This document shows, piece after piece, positions 1-8,080 of a stretch of DNA of 64,000 bases. The translations under genes and the position numbers were made by a program. Source of the stretch: Betaproteobacteria bacterium. Its GTDB lineage: Bacteria; Pseudomonadota; Gammaproteobacteria; Burkholderiales; Casimicrobiaceae. The notes beneath the pieces are model-generated. The model saw only the letters and a list, made by a program, of their open reading frames with translations. It was not told the DNA's origin and did not search any database. Positions within the stretch are counted from its first letter, which is position 1. Each line of letters starts with the position of its first letter. Where the stretch lies: NCBI GenBank assembly GCA_013298145.1, contig JAAFJO010000002.1, forward strand, positions 434,001 to 498,000, read 5' to 3'.

Positions 1-105
1 ACTCACTCTGCGCTCATCGCTTTCGCGACAGTTGCTTCTGCCGCGCAGACTCCAACCGCGACGAATATTCGTCGCACGCCTCCGGACTCCCTAGAATCTG
101 GATGC

Positions 106-1032
106 ATGACTAAACATCCACCCATTCGACTAATTGGCGCCCCCACCGACATCGGTGCGGGTTCACGTGGGGCCTCAATGGGTCCGGAAGCATTGCGTGT
201 TGCGGGTCTAGCCGCAGCGTTGGCTTCGAGAGGACTTACCGTAAATGACGACGGCAATCTAATGGGGCCTCCGAACCCTTGGTCGCCACCTGTTGACGGA
301 TATCGCCACCTCCCTGAAGTATTGGCCTGGAACACCGCAGTACGGGACGCTGTTCGCCACTCTCTGCGCGCAGGTGAATTCCCGATGCTGCTTGGCGGTG
401 ACCACTGCCTCGCGATCGGCTCAATTACCGCAATCGCTGCGCATTGCCGCGAGTTGAAGAAAAATTTACGAGTGCTCTGGTTGGATGCCCATGCAGATTT
501 CAACACGAGCAAAATTACGCCCTCCGGCAATATTCACGGTATGCCCGTTGCAACCCTGTGTGGATTTGGTGCACCGGCTCTCGTTAACTTGGCGAACCCA
601 GCGCCTGCGATTCTGCCTGCTGAAATTACGCAAATCGGCATTCGCAGCGTTGATGAAGACGAAAAGCGATTCGTCAATGAACAGGGATTAGATGTGTTCG
701 ATATGCGCTCAATCGATGAAATGGGCATGAGAACCGTGATGCAGGACGCGCTTCACGATCTTGACGATAACACTCACCTACACGTGAGTTTTGATGTCGA
801 TTTCTTGGATCCCGAAATTGCCCCCGGCGTGGGCACCACCGTCCGTGGGGGACCAAGTTATCGCGAGGCACAGCTCTGCATGGAGATGATTGCTGATACC
901 GGACGTCTTGCATCGCTCGACGTGATGGAGCTCAACCCCGCGCTTGACCGTCGAAATCAAACGGCTGAATTAGCCGTTGATCTGATCGAGAGCTTGTTTG
1001 GCAAATCGACATTGATGCGCGATCGCACTTAG
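106..1032 (+). CDS. rocF: Arginase (ureohydrolase family)
   Basis: Predicted to hydrolyse L-arginine to L-ornithine and urea in the cytoplasm, using a two-manganese centre. The 308-residue length fits the family. The metal-ligand motifs are all visible: GGDH with H100, DAHAD with D127, H129 and D131, and SFDVDFLDP with D230 and D232. The segment SGNIHGMP (140-147) and the loop GVGTTVRGG (241-249) are typical of true arginases rather than agmatinases. The ATG at 106 gives a normal N-terminus; the upstream region is cut off by the window edge, so its promoter is not visible. It is followed by a MITE-like repeat and a convergent lipoprotein gene, so it appears monocistronic. Agmatinase or formiminoglutamase is a less likely alternative. 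Confidence 0.9.
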   Translation: MTKHPPIRLIGAPTDIGAGSRGASMGPEALRVAGLAAALASRGLTVNDDGNLMGPPNPWSPPVDGYRHLPEVLAWNTAVRDAVRHSLRAGEFPMLLGGDHCLAIGSITAIAAHCRELKKNLRVLWLDAHADFNTSKITPSGNIHGMPVATLCGFGAPALVNLANPAPAILPAEITQIGIRSVDEDEKRFVNEQGLDVFDMRSIDEMGMRTVMQDALHDLDDNTHLHVSFDVDFLDPEIAPGVGTTVRGGPSYREAQLCMEMIADTGRLASLDVMELNPALDRRNQTAELAVDLIESLFGKSTLMRDRT

Positions 1033-1090
1033 TGCGTCACTTAGGGGTGCGCGGCGCTTTCCTCGAGCCGCCTCCGCTATGGACGTCTAA

Positions 1091-1250
1091 GGAAATGCGA
1101 AACAAGTCGCACGCGAGCATCGCCCGGTCGGGCTTGGGCGATCTGAAATCCCAAAACACTTCGGCGTAGCCCCGCTATGCCTCAGAAGTTCGGGATTCCA
1201 GCGCATTGCAATCCGCCGCGCTTCATCACGCGGGCATCCTGAGCGCTTCT
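1091..1250 (-). repeat. MITE-like repeat, copy 1 (reverse orientation)
   Basis: This is a divergent member of the repeat family also present at 1865-2048, 3281-3442 and 19050-19115. One end reads GGAAATGCGAAACAAGTC (1091-1108); the other, near 1250, is more degenerate. On the minus strand the core contains TTTTGGGATTTCAGATCGCC, matching the cores of copies 2 and 3. It begins directly after the stop codon of the lipoprotein gene on the same strand, so it may also serve as its transcript end. Confidence 0.7.
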
Positions 1251-1511
1251 CTAGTTTTTCGGCACCGGAATAATCATCGACTGCGATTGAATGCGCTCGG
1301 CGTCTTCTCGCGAAAGTGAACGCACGTCGGGGTTTCGGCATTCGCGCTGACGCAGGTTGCTGCCGGTCACAAAGCAGTGCTCAGCTGGCGGGCTGGACGC
1401 GGTTTGCGTTGCCGATGCAGTGCTCGGGTTCGAATCGCATCCCTGCAGCGCGGCAAACGCCGGGATCAACGCGCAAAGCGCGACTAAAGACAAGCGATGT
1501 TTCGTGATCAT
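1251..1511 (-). CDS. Small putative lipoprotein
   Basis: This 86-residue protein has a basic start, a hydrophobic segment (residues 7-23) and a lipobox-like LQGC ending at C25, so it is predicted to be exported and lipid-modified. The mature part is short, Ser/Thr/Ala-rich at first and then polar, with two further cysteines (C46, C58). No known domain was recognised. A GGAGG ribosome-binding site lies a few bases before the ATG on the minus strand, which supports a real gene. It converges on arginase, and its stop codon touches MITE-like copy 1. Function unknown. Confidence 0.65.
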   Translation of the reverse strand: MITKHRLSLVALCALIPAFAALQGCDSNPSTASATQTASSPPAEHCFVTGSNLRQRECRNPDVRSLSREDAERIQSQSMIIPVPKN

Positions 1512-1698
1512 GTGAAAGCCTCCATAAATGACGCGACTCTAGCGCACTTCGCGGTCATCGTATCGATTCAGCAAAGAGAAGCATAGACACCCGATAAAAC
1601 GCCGTACCCCGAGCGCGATGCGTCGAGCCCGAATCGCGTACTTGGTCTCCCTGCGAACAATCAAATCTAATATAGCAAATGCGCCCTAATCCCTTCTT

Positions 1699-1762
1699 GT
1701 TTGGGCTAGGGCTAAAATTTGTAAGCTATTGTTATATAAACATATTCTCGCGTAGCCCAAAC
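1699..1762. repeat. AT-rich stem-loop repeat A
   Basis: Perfect 10-bp inverted ends GTTTGGGCTA (1699-1708) and TAGCCCAAAC (1753-1762) enclose about 44 bp of very AT-rich DNA. Related AT-rich elements with GGGCTA/TAGCCC-type ends occur near 5858, 10772, 19631 and 38171. Confidence 0.7.
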
Positions 1763-1864
1763 GAAATTAGCGCTAGCCTTAGTAATTTGCGGTCTTGTTC
1801 CGCTCGCTAGACTGGCTGAGCCCGCTACGCCCCCCACTTGTGCCACGCCATGCGGCGCAGTCAA

Positions 1865-2048
1865 GGAAACGGCGAATACGTCTGCGTGATGCAGCGTGCA
1901 GTGGGGTCGGAGACGCTTGAAGTCCAAGATTCTGCGGCAGCGCGGGGCTAAGTTGAAGCATTTTGGGGTTTCAGATTACCCAAGCGCGACGATGCCTAGC
2001 CGTGGCTCAGCGATCCCACCTACGCCGCGAGACTTGGTCATCGTTTCC
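1865..2048 (+). repeat. MITE-like repeat, copy 2
   Basis: The left end GGAAACGGCGAATACGTC (1865-1882) pairs imperfectly with the right end GACTTGGTCATCGTTTCC (2031-2048). The internal core TTTTGGGGTTTCAGATTACC is shared with copies 1 and 3. The right end is flanked by TTAA, in keeping with a TA target. It lies 5' of the radical SAM gene, so it could influence its expression. Confidence 0.75.
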
Positions 2049-2146
2049 TTAAGCTCGCCGCGAGCGCCAAGGGGCGGGCGAGTTGTTACTTGAAAACTGG
2101 CTAAAAATACAGTATTTTGTGGCTTTGCTTCTTCCACGTTTCGCCT

Positions 2147-3280
2147 GTGTCCTCTCGTTCTGCAAAACCCAAAGCGCAGGTTCACAAAGGCCGAGGCGCC
2201 ACGCTCAATATGGCCGGTCGCTTCGAATCGAGCGCGGTCGAAAAAGTGGACGATGGTTGGAGTGAAATTGAGGCAATGGAGCGCGCTTCAGTCAAACCCA
2301 AAACCATCGTGCGTATCGAGCAAGCCCGCTCGATCATCTCGCGTAACGATTCTCCCGACATCCGTTTTGACCAATCGGTCAATCCTTACCGCGGCTGTGA
2401 GCATGGCTGCATCTATTGCTACGCACGGCCCTCGCATTCCTATGTGAATCTCTCGCCTGGGATTGATTTTGAGACTCAGTTATTCGCTAAGCGCAACGCG
2501 CCTGAGCTCCTACGTAAAGAGATTTCCCGGCGAACTTATGTCCCCTCAGCGATTAACTTTGGCGCGAATACGGACCCCTATCAGCCCATCGAGCGCGAAG
2601 AAAGAATCACTCGTGCGTGTCTTGAAGTGCTGCTCGAAGCCAATCATCCGTTAACGATTGTGACCAAAAACGCGTTGGTCCTGCGCGATCTGGATTTGCT
2701 TGAGCAGTTTGCCGCAAAAAACTTGGTGACGGTTTTCGTGTCAATCTCCCAGCTCGACAATGAGCTCACGAGAATTCTCGAGCCACGCGCGAGCGCGCCC
2801 GCCAATCGTTTACGCGCGCTAGGCGAGCTGGCACGAGCGGGTGTGCCCACCTGCGTGCTTGTCGCTCCGATCATTCCGTTCATTAATGATGAATACATCG
2901 AGCGCGTGCTTGAAGGCGCGCGAGACGCTGGAACACCCGCCGCGAGTTACACCATTATTCGTTTGCCCTACGAAATAAAGGATTTGTTCAAAGATTGGCT
3001 TGCGCAGCATTTTCCTGATCGCGCGGAGCGGGTCATGGCGCGGATTCGCGACATGAAACATGGCCGTGAGAACGTGAGTGCGTTTGGTGAGCGAATGCGG
3101 GGCAGTGGAATCTATGCCGATCTCATTCGGCAGCGGTTCCGTAGCACGTGCGCGCGATTGGGAATGCGTACCGGCTCACTCGTTGATCTGGATGTTTCGA
3201 AGTTTGTTGCGCCTGTGAAGCGGTCCACCACGGCGAATGAGGCAGGCGATGCAACGCCGCGCCAGGCGAATCTTTTTTAG
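2147..3280 (+). CDS. PA0069/Rv2578c-type radical SAM protein
   Basis: A radical SAM enzyme of the spore-photoproduct-lyase-like group; its substrate is unknown. The [4Fe-4S]-binding cluster motif is CEHGCIYC, about residues 84-91 counted from this start. The N-terminal KGRGA...GRFE segment is typical of the PA0069 family, which fixes the reading frame well upstream. The start is uncertain: GTG at 2147 is used here, and TTG at 2117 is a longer alternative; neither has a clear ribosome-binding site. The protein is about 377 residues, normal for the family. The stop codon TAG directly abuts MITE-like copy 3. It stands alone, with no partner gene. Confidence 0.85.
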   Translation: MSSRSAKPKAQVHKGRGATLNMAGRFESSAVEKVDDGWSEIEAMERASVKPKTIVRIEQARSIISRNDSPDIRFDQSVNPYRGCEHGCIYCYARPSHSYVNLSPGIDFETQLFAKRNAPELLRKEISRRTYVPSAINFGANTDPYQPIEREERITRACLEVLLEANHPLTIVTKNALVLRDLDLLEQFAAKNLVTVFVSISQLDNELTRILEPRASAPANRLRALGELARAGVPTCVLVAPIIPFINDEYIERVLEGARDAGTPAASYTIIRLPYEIKDLFKDWLAQHFPDRAERVMARIRDMKHGRENVSAFGERMRGSGIYADLIRQRFRSTCARLGMRTGSLVDLDVSKFVAPVKRSTTANEAGDATPRQANLF

Positions 3281-3442
3281 GGAAACGCTGAACGAGTCCT
3301 GCGATTCGGCGCGAGGCGCATTGGGATGAGCTGGACGCTCAAAATTCTGAGACATCGCGGGGCTATGTTGAAGAATTTTGGGCTTTCAGATCGCCAAAGC
3401 CGGTCGATGCGACGAACGCGAGAGACTTGTTCAGCGTTTCCC
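3281..3442 (+). repeat. MITE-like repeat, copy 3 (best preserved)
   Basis: An element of 162 bp with 18-bp terminal inverted repeats matching at 17 of 18 positions: GGAAACGCTGAACGAGTC (3281-3298) and GACTTGTTCAGCGTTTCC (3425-3442). An internal inverted repeat, CTCAAAATTCT and AGAATTTTGGG, gives a further stem. It begins exactly after the radical SAM stop codon and lies about 120 bp before the sulfite reductase gene. It is non-coding and too short for a transposase, so it resembles a non-autonomous element. Confidence 0.85.
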
Positions 3443-3563
3443 GAGGCAAGCGCTCGATATGTACTTGTGTTCGGCATTTGACCGATGAAATACACGACTT
3501 TAGAGATAAAGTTATTCCAAAAGGAAATGATGTTCGCTGGACGTGCGATTTCACAATTGTCGT

Positions 3564-5243
3564 ATGTACCGATACACCGAATTCGACCAATCGATCGTCG
3601 ATCAGCGCGTCGCTCAATTCCGCGGGCAAACCGAGCGCTACCTCGCCGGCAAGCTTAGTGAAGATGAGTTCCGCCCACTGCGCCTGCAGAACGGCCTCTA
3701 CGTGCAAAAGCATGCACCGATGTTGCGTGTTGCCATTCCGTACGGTCTCATTGACACGCGACAACTGCGAATGTTTGCGCAGATCGCGCGCACGTATGAC
3801 CGTGGCTACGGACATTTCACGACGCGCCAAAACATTCAATACAACTGGCCCGCACTAGACCGAGTGCCAGACATTTTGGCGGATTTGGCGAGCGTGCAAA
3901 TGCACGCGATCCAAACCAGCGGTAACTGCATTCGCAACACAACAACGGATCAGTTCGCGGGTATCGCGCCTGACGAGGTGGTGAATCCGCTCGCGTGGGC
4001 GGAGATCATTCGGCAATGGAGCACGATCCATCCAGAATTCGCACACCTACCGCGCAAATTCAAAATCGCGATCAACGGAGCGCGCGCGGATCGTGCAGCA
4101 ACGCTCGTTCACGACATTGGATTAACCGCACTGACCGACCAAGTAGGAAGCATAGGTTTCAGAGTGGCGGTCGGCGGTGGTTTGGGGCGTACGCCAATTG
4201 TGGGCGTCGTGGTGCGCGAGTTTTTGCCGTGGCAAGATTTGATCACTTACCTCGAAGCTATTTTGCGCGTCTACAACCTTACTGGGCGACGCGACAATAA
4301 GTACAAGGCACGCATCAAGATTACGGTGAAAGAAACCGGCGTCGCTGAATTTACCCAGCGCATTGAGGACGAGTTCGCGCGCACGAAGAGCGGCCCTACG
4401 CGCCTCACCCGCGAAACGGTTGAAGCGATCAGCGCGCGCTTCACCCAAGCCACCTACGCAACGCTCCCCGAGGACGACGCAGGCGTTGTGACGCTCTCTG
4501 CAAGCAATAGCGAATTCGCTCGCTGGCTCAAGCGCAACACGCATGCACATCGCGTTGCTGGTTACGCAGCGGTGACGCTTTCGCTTAAGCGCAAAGGCGT
4601 GCCTCCGGGCGACGCAACCGCCGATGAAATGGATGCAATCGCACTGCTTGCCGATCGGTTCTCGCAAGGTGAATTGCGCGTTACGCACGAACAGAATCTA
4701 GTGTTCGCCGATGTCGAGAAGCGCGAGTTGCCTGAGCTCTGGCGCGAGTTGAAAGCGCTTGGGTTTGCCAGCGCGAATATCGGCTTGATCGGCAACATCA
4801 TTGCTTGCCCGGGCGGAGACTTCTGTTCGCTCGCAAACGCGGTCAGCATCCCGGTGGCTGAAGCGATTCATGATCGCTTTGAATCGCTGGACTACCAGTT
4901 CGATATCGGCGAGCTTGATCTGAACATCTCAGGTTGCATCAACGCTTGCGGACACCATCACGTCGGTCATATCGGCATTTTGGGTGTCGATAAAAACGGT
5001 GAAGAGTGGTACCAAGTCACGATTGGTGGTGCGCAAAGCATCGCCATCAACGGCAACGACACTGCGCGAATCGGAAAGATTATCGGACCCTCATTCGCGC
5101 GTGCGGACGTACCGGATGTGGTTGAGAAATTGATTCAAACGTATTTAGGTTTGCGCGAACGCGAAGATGAACGCTTCGTTGATGTTGTTGCGCGTACTGG
5201 AATTGAGCCATTCAAGGAGAACGTATATGCCGAAGCTAATTGA
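3564..5243 (+). CDS. cysI: Nitrite/sulfite reductase hemoprotein (CysI-like)
   Basis: Predicted siroheme/[4Fe-4S] reductase that takes sulfite to sulfide in cysteine assimilation (a nitrite role is possible). It has the two-fold ferredoxin-like repeat of the family. Cluster-binding cysteines are visible as C415 and C421 (CPGGDFC) and C458 and C462 (SGCINAC). The length of 559 residues is typical of the CysI form that works with the DUF934 protein next to it. The ATG at 3564 gives the usual MYRYTEFDQ start; an in-frame GTG at 3543 would add seven residues. The downstream DUF934 gene overlaps it by 17 bp, so they are co-translated. The usual cysH, cysD and cysN neighbours are not present here. 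Confidence 0.9.
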   Translation: MYRYTEFDQSIVDQRVAQFRGQTERYLAGKLSEDEFRPLRLQNGLYVQKHAPMLRVAIPYGLIDTRQLRMFAQIARTYDRGYGHFTTRQNIQYNWPALDRVPDILADLASVQMHAIQTSGNCIRNTTTDQFAGIAPDEVVNPLAWAEIIRQWSTIHPEFAHLPRKFKIAINGARADRAATLVHDIGLTALTDQVGSIGFRVAVGGGLGRTPIVGVVVREFLPWQDLITYLEAILRVYNLTGRRDNKYKARIKITVKETGVAEFTQRIEDEFARTKSGPTRLTRETVEAISARFTQATYATLPEDDAGVVTLSASNSEFARWLKRNTHAHRVAGYAAVTLSLKRKGVPPGDATADEMDAIALLADRFSQGELRVTHEQNLVFADVEKRELPELWRELKALGFASANIGLIGNIIACPGGDFCSLANAVSIPVAEAIHDRFESLDYQFDIGELDLNISGCINACGHHHVGHIGILGVDKNGEEWYQVTIGGAQSIAINGNDTARIGKIIGPSFARADVPDVVEKLIQTYLGLREREDERFVDVVARTGIEPFKENVYAEAN

Positions 5244-5733
5244 TCACTCTGGCGAGCGCACCGGCGATCCTTGGATCACCTACGCAGGCGATGCTCATGC
5301 GATCCCCGCGGGCGCGTGCGTCATCCTTCCGCTCACCGAGTTTCGCGAATTCGCAGGCACATGGAAGAACCACGCGAAAGCGCTCGGCGTGTTGCTGTCG
5401 CCTTCGGATAGTCTTGAGCTGATTGCAAACGATCTCGACAAACTCCGCTTGATCGCGATTGATTTCCCGGTGTTCACCGATGGGCGTGGCTATTCGCTCG
5501 CACATGCGCTGCGCAGCCGCTACGGCTGGCGAGGAGAGCTTCGCGCGGTGGGTGACATCCAGCAAGACCAGATTTATCTGCTCACGCGCTCTGGCTTCGA
5601 CACCTTTGCATTGCGAGACGATCAGCGTGCGAACGAATGCGTCGCCGCCACTGACGATTTCACCCACGCCTATCAGTGGGGTGCGGATCGCTTCGGCGCG
5701 CGGCCGGGGCCACAAGTGCGCTACGGCGCTTGA
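5227..5733 (+). CDS. DUF934 family protein
   Basis: A 168-residue protein of the DUF934 family, almost always encoded next to CysI-like sulfite reductases in beta- and gammaproteobacteria and thought to assist that reductase; its precise role is not established. The ATG at 5227 overlaps the end of cysI by 17 bp and is preceded by AAGGAGA at about 5214-5220, which decides this start. The family-like segments around WRGELRAVGDIQ and the C-terminal GADRFGARPG are visible. Expression is probably translationally coupled to cysI. No other sulfate-assimilation gene follows. Confidence 0.85.
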   Translation: MPKLIDHSGERTGDPWITYAGDAHAIPAGACVILPLTEFREFAGTWKNHAKALGVLLSPSDSLELIANDLDKLRLIAIDFPVFTDGRGYSLAHALRSRYGWRGELRAVGDIQQDQIYLLTRSGFDTFALRDDQRANECVAATDDFTHAYQWGADRFGARPGPQVRYGA

Positions 5734-5857
5734 GCGTGAAGCGCGTCTCGCGGCGCGGGATTGAGAGCAGGCATGGGGGCTGTAGCAAGCTCCCTCAGCC
5801 AAGCCCGGAACAGCATTGAACTGCAATTAACCAAAGTCCGGCAGCTCATATTTAATT

Positions 5858-5913
5858 GGGACTAGAACAAGATTACGTAGTAAGTGGATCGTACAAAAAC
5901 AGAACGCTAGCCC
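5858..5913. repeat. AT-rich repeat B
   Basis: Bounded by GGGACTAG (5858-5865) and CTAGCCC (5907-5913) around an AT-rich centre of about 40 bp, resembling the elements at 1699, 10772, 19631 and 38171. Confidence 0.45.
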
Positions 5914-5990
5914 GCATGCGAACTGGGCAAACGCTCAGATACTCTTTACATTACAGCGCTATTTTGTTTACCGAGCGACTGTTGCGCTAG

Positions 5991-6012
5991 GTGTAGAGTG
6001 AAGTCTCTACAC
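5991..6012. promoter_or_regulatory. Perfect palindrome, candidate operator
   Basis: GTGTAGAG (5991-5998) and CTCTACAC (6005-6012) form perfect 8-bp arms around a 6-bp spacer, about 90 bp upstream of the acyl-CoA dehydrogenase start. Fatty-acid genes are often controlled by TetR-family repressors binding such palindromes. That role is an inference; no regulator gene is adjacent. Confidence 0.4.
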
Positions 6013-6104
6013 TCTGCGAAAACGGGGTTTCATACGCACTTTCACAAATTTCGTCCGTCACAATTCAAACACTCGTTTGAGAATAGCTGTGAAGGAGCGA
6101 AGTT

Positions 6105-7895
6105 ATGCCGACCTATACACCCCCGCTGCGCGATTTGCGCTTCGTGATGGATGAACTGCTTGATGTGGGGAGCACGTTCAAATCCCTGCCAACGCACGCT
6201 GAGACCGATATCGACACGGTGATGGCCGTGCTCGAAGAGGGCGGCAAATTTGCAAGCGAAGTGATCTTCCCGATCAACCAATCTGGAGACCGAGAAGGCT
6301 GTACGCACGACAAAACCAATTTCACGGTGAAAGCGCCGACTGGCTTTAAAGAAGCGTACAAGCAATACATCGACGGCGGCTGGGCAGCGCTTTCCTGCGA
6401 CCCAGAGTACGGCGGTCAAGGTTTGCCGCTCACTGTGAACCAAGCGTTCTACGAAATGTTGAATAGCGGCAACCAAGCGTGGACGATGTACCCAGGGCTC
6501 ACGCACGGCGCGTACGAATGCTTACACGCGCACGGAACGCCCGAGCAGAAGGCAACTTACTTGCCAAAGATTACAAGCGGTGAGTGGACTGGCACGATGT
6601 GCTTGACCGAGCCGCATTGCGGCACCGATCTCGGCATGCTTCGCACGAAGGCCGAAACCAACGCAGACGGCTCGTTCACGATCACCGGCAACAAGATTTT
6701 CATTAGCTCCGGCGAACACGATCTCGCTGAGAACATCATTCACCTAGTGCTCGCGCGTCTGCCTGATGCGCCACAAGGATCGAAAGGCATCTCGCTCTTC
6801 GTCGTGCCAAAGTTCCTCGTGAACGCCGACGGCTCACTTGGCGAGCGAAACAAAATTTTCTGCACCGGTCTTGAACACAAGATGGGCATTCACGCGAATG
6901 CCACGGCGCAAATCGCGCTCGATGGTGCGAAGGGCTGGCTCGTCGGTCAACCGAACCGTGGTTTGCAGGCGATGTTCGTCATGATGAACGCTGCGCGCAT
7001 CGGCGTGGGCATGCAGTCGCTTGGGCTCACCGAAGTCGCATTCCAGAATGCGCTCGCGTACGCAAAAGATCGCGTGCAAATGCGTTCGCTCGCTGGACCC
7101 AAAGCGCCTGACAAGCCCGCTGATCCGATCATCGTGCATCCTGATGTTCGCAAGATGCTGATGACCGCCAAGGCGTACGCGGAAGGCGGACGCGTTTTAT
7201 CGATCTACTGCGCGTCGCTGATCGATACGTATTTGAATCATCCGGACGAAGCGGTTCGTAAAGAGGCGGAAGAATTCGTCGCGCTCTTAACGCCGATCGT
7301 CAAAGCGTTCATCACCGACAACTGCTGGATCGCGACCTCACACTGCATGCAAGTGTTTGGTGGCCACGGCTTCATCGCCGAATGGGGCATGGAGCAATAC
7401 GTTCGCGATGCCCGCATCAACATGATTTACGAAGGCACGAACACCATTCAGTCGCTCGATCTCTTGGGCCGCAAAGTACTCGGCAATCAGGGCGCGACGC
7501 TTAAGAAGCTCGGCGCACAACTCGAAGCGCTCGCCGAAGAATGCGAAGGCAACGAGGCGATGCAAGAGTTCATCGGCCCGATGCTCAAAGCCGCGGAACT
7601 CTGGTCAACGCTCACCTTTGAAATCGGCAAAGATGCGATGTCGCACCCCGAACTCGTGGGTGCCGCCGCCGTGGACTACATGCGCGTTGCTGGTCACACC
7701 GTGTTCGCCTTCTGGTTCGCGAAGATGGCGAAGATTGCGCTCGAAAAACAAAACTCGGGTGATGACTTCTACAAAGCGAAACTGCAAACCGCACGCTTCT
7801 ACTTTGCGAAGCTGTTGCCAGAAATCGAGAGCTGCGCGATCACTGCGCGTGCAGGGCTGAAGCCGTTGATGGAAACTGAGGCGGCGTTGGCTTAG
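6105..7895 (+). CDS. Acyl-CoA dehydrogenase (about 600-residue type)
   Basis: Flavoenzyme predicted to introduce a trans-2 double bond into an acyl-CoA during beta-oxidation, passing electrons to ETF. At 596 residues it belongs to the long subgroup with an extra C-terminal domain. The FAD/substrate-binding signature MCLTEPHCGTDLG is present, and the YEGTNTIQ motif contains the likely catalytic base E443, placed as in this subgroup. The start ATG has a good ribosome-binding site. A strong terminator follows at 7921-7944, so it is probably transcribed alone. The chain-length preference cannot be read from sequence. The SDR at 16.2 kb and MaoC hydratase at 19.2 kb could act on the same intermediates. 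Confidence 0.9.
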   Translation: MPTYTPPLRDLRFVMDELLDVGSTFKSLPTHAETDIDTVMAVLEEGGKFASEVIFPINQSGDREGCTHDKTNFTVKAPTGFKEAYKQYIDGGWAALSCDPEYGGQGLPLTVNQAFYEMLNSGNQAWTMYPGLTHGAYECLHAHGTPEQKATYLPKITSGEWTGTMCLTEPHCGTDLGMLRTKAETNADGSFTITGNKIFISSGEHDLAENIIHLVLARLPDAPQGSKGISLFVVPKFLVNADGSLGERNKIFCTGLEHKMGIHANATAQIALDGAKGWLVGQPNRGLQAMFVMMNAARIGVGMQSLGLTEVAFQNALAYAKDRVQMRSLAGPKAPDKPADPIIVHPDVRKMLMTAKAYAEGGRVLSIYCASLIDTYLNHPDEAVRKEAEEFVALLTPIVKAFITDNCWIATSHCMQVFGGHGFIAEWGMEQYVRDARINMIYEGTNTIQSLDLLGRKVLGNQGATLKKLGAQLEALAEECEGNEAMQEFIGPMLKAAELWSTLTFEIGKDAMSHPELVGAAAVDYMRVAGHTVFAFWFAKMAKIALEKQNSGDDFYKAKLQTARFYFAKLLPEIESCAITARAGLKPLMETEAALA

Positions 7896-7920
7896 CATCG
7901 CTGGCTTCTTGTGGAAAAAA

Positions 7921-7944
7921 CGCCGACCTCGCGTCGGCGTTTTT
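7921..7944 (+). terminator. Intrinsic terminator after acyl-CoA dehydrogenase
   Basis: CGCCGAC (7921-7927), a 5-nt loop, GTCGGCG (7933-7939) and a run of five T. A preceding A-run lengthens the stem and could let it work on both strands. Confidence 0.9.
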
Positions 7945-8080
7945 CATTTAGGCCGCTATTGCGCTGTAGGCAGATGCAATGGGGCGAGTAGCTAGCACGA
8001 TTGCGACGAATGACGTTGACACGCACGTATTTACGGATATCCTTTTCCGCTCACAGCAAACAATTTCGTGGAGCGTAGTG

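Larger units (their letters stand above)
1512..2116. other. 600-bp intergenic region with two repeats
   Basis: No convincing gene is seen. It holds the leader of the lipoprotein gene, an AT-rich stem-loop element (1699-1762) and MITE-like copy 2 (1865-2048). Short open frames here have no ribosome-binding sites and coincide with the repeats. Confidence 0.6.
5734..6104. other. Intergenic region with repeat and possible operator
   Basis: A 370-bp gap without a gene. It holds an AT-rich element (5858-5913), the perfect palindrome at 5991-6012 and the leader of the acyl-CoA dehydrogenase gene, whose ribosome-binding site GAAGGAG lies just before its ATG. Confidence 0.6.

Noticed and set aside
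3514..3527. ATTCCAAAAGGAAA as a CysB site upstream of cysI
   Set aside because: The 4-bp arms are too short to support a specific operator and the site lies inside or next to the possible leader of an unmapped promoter.
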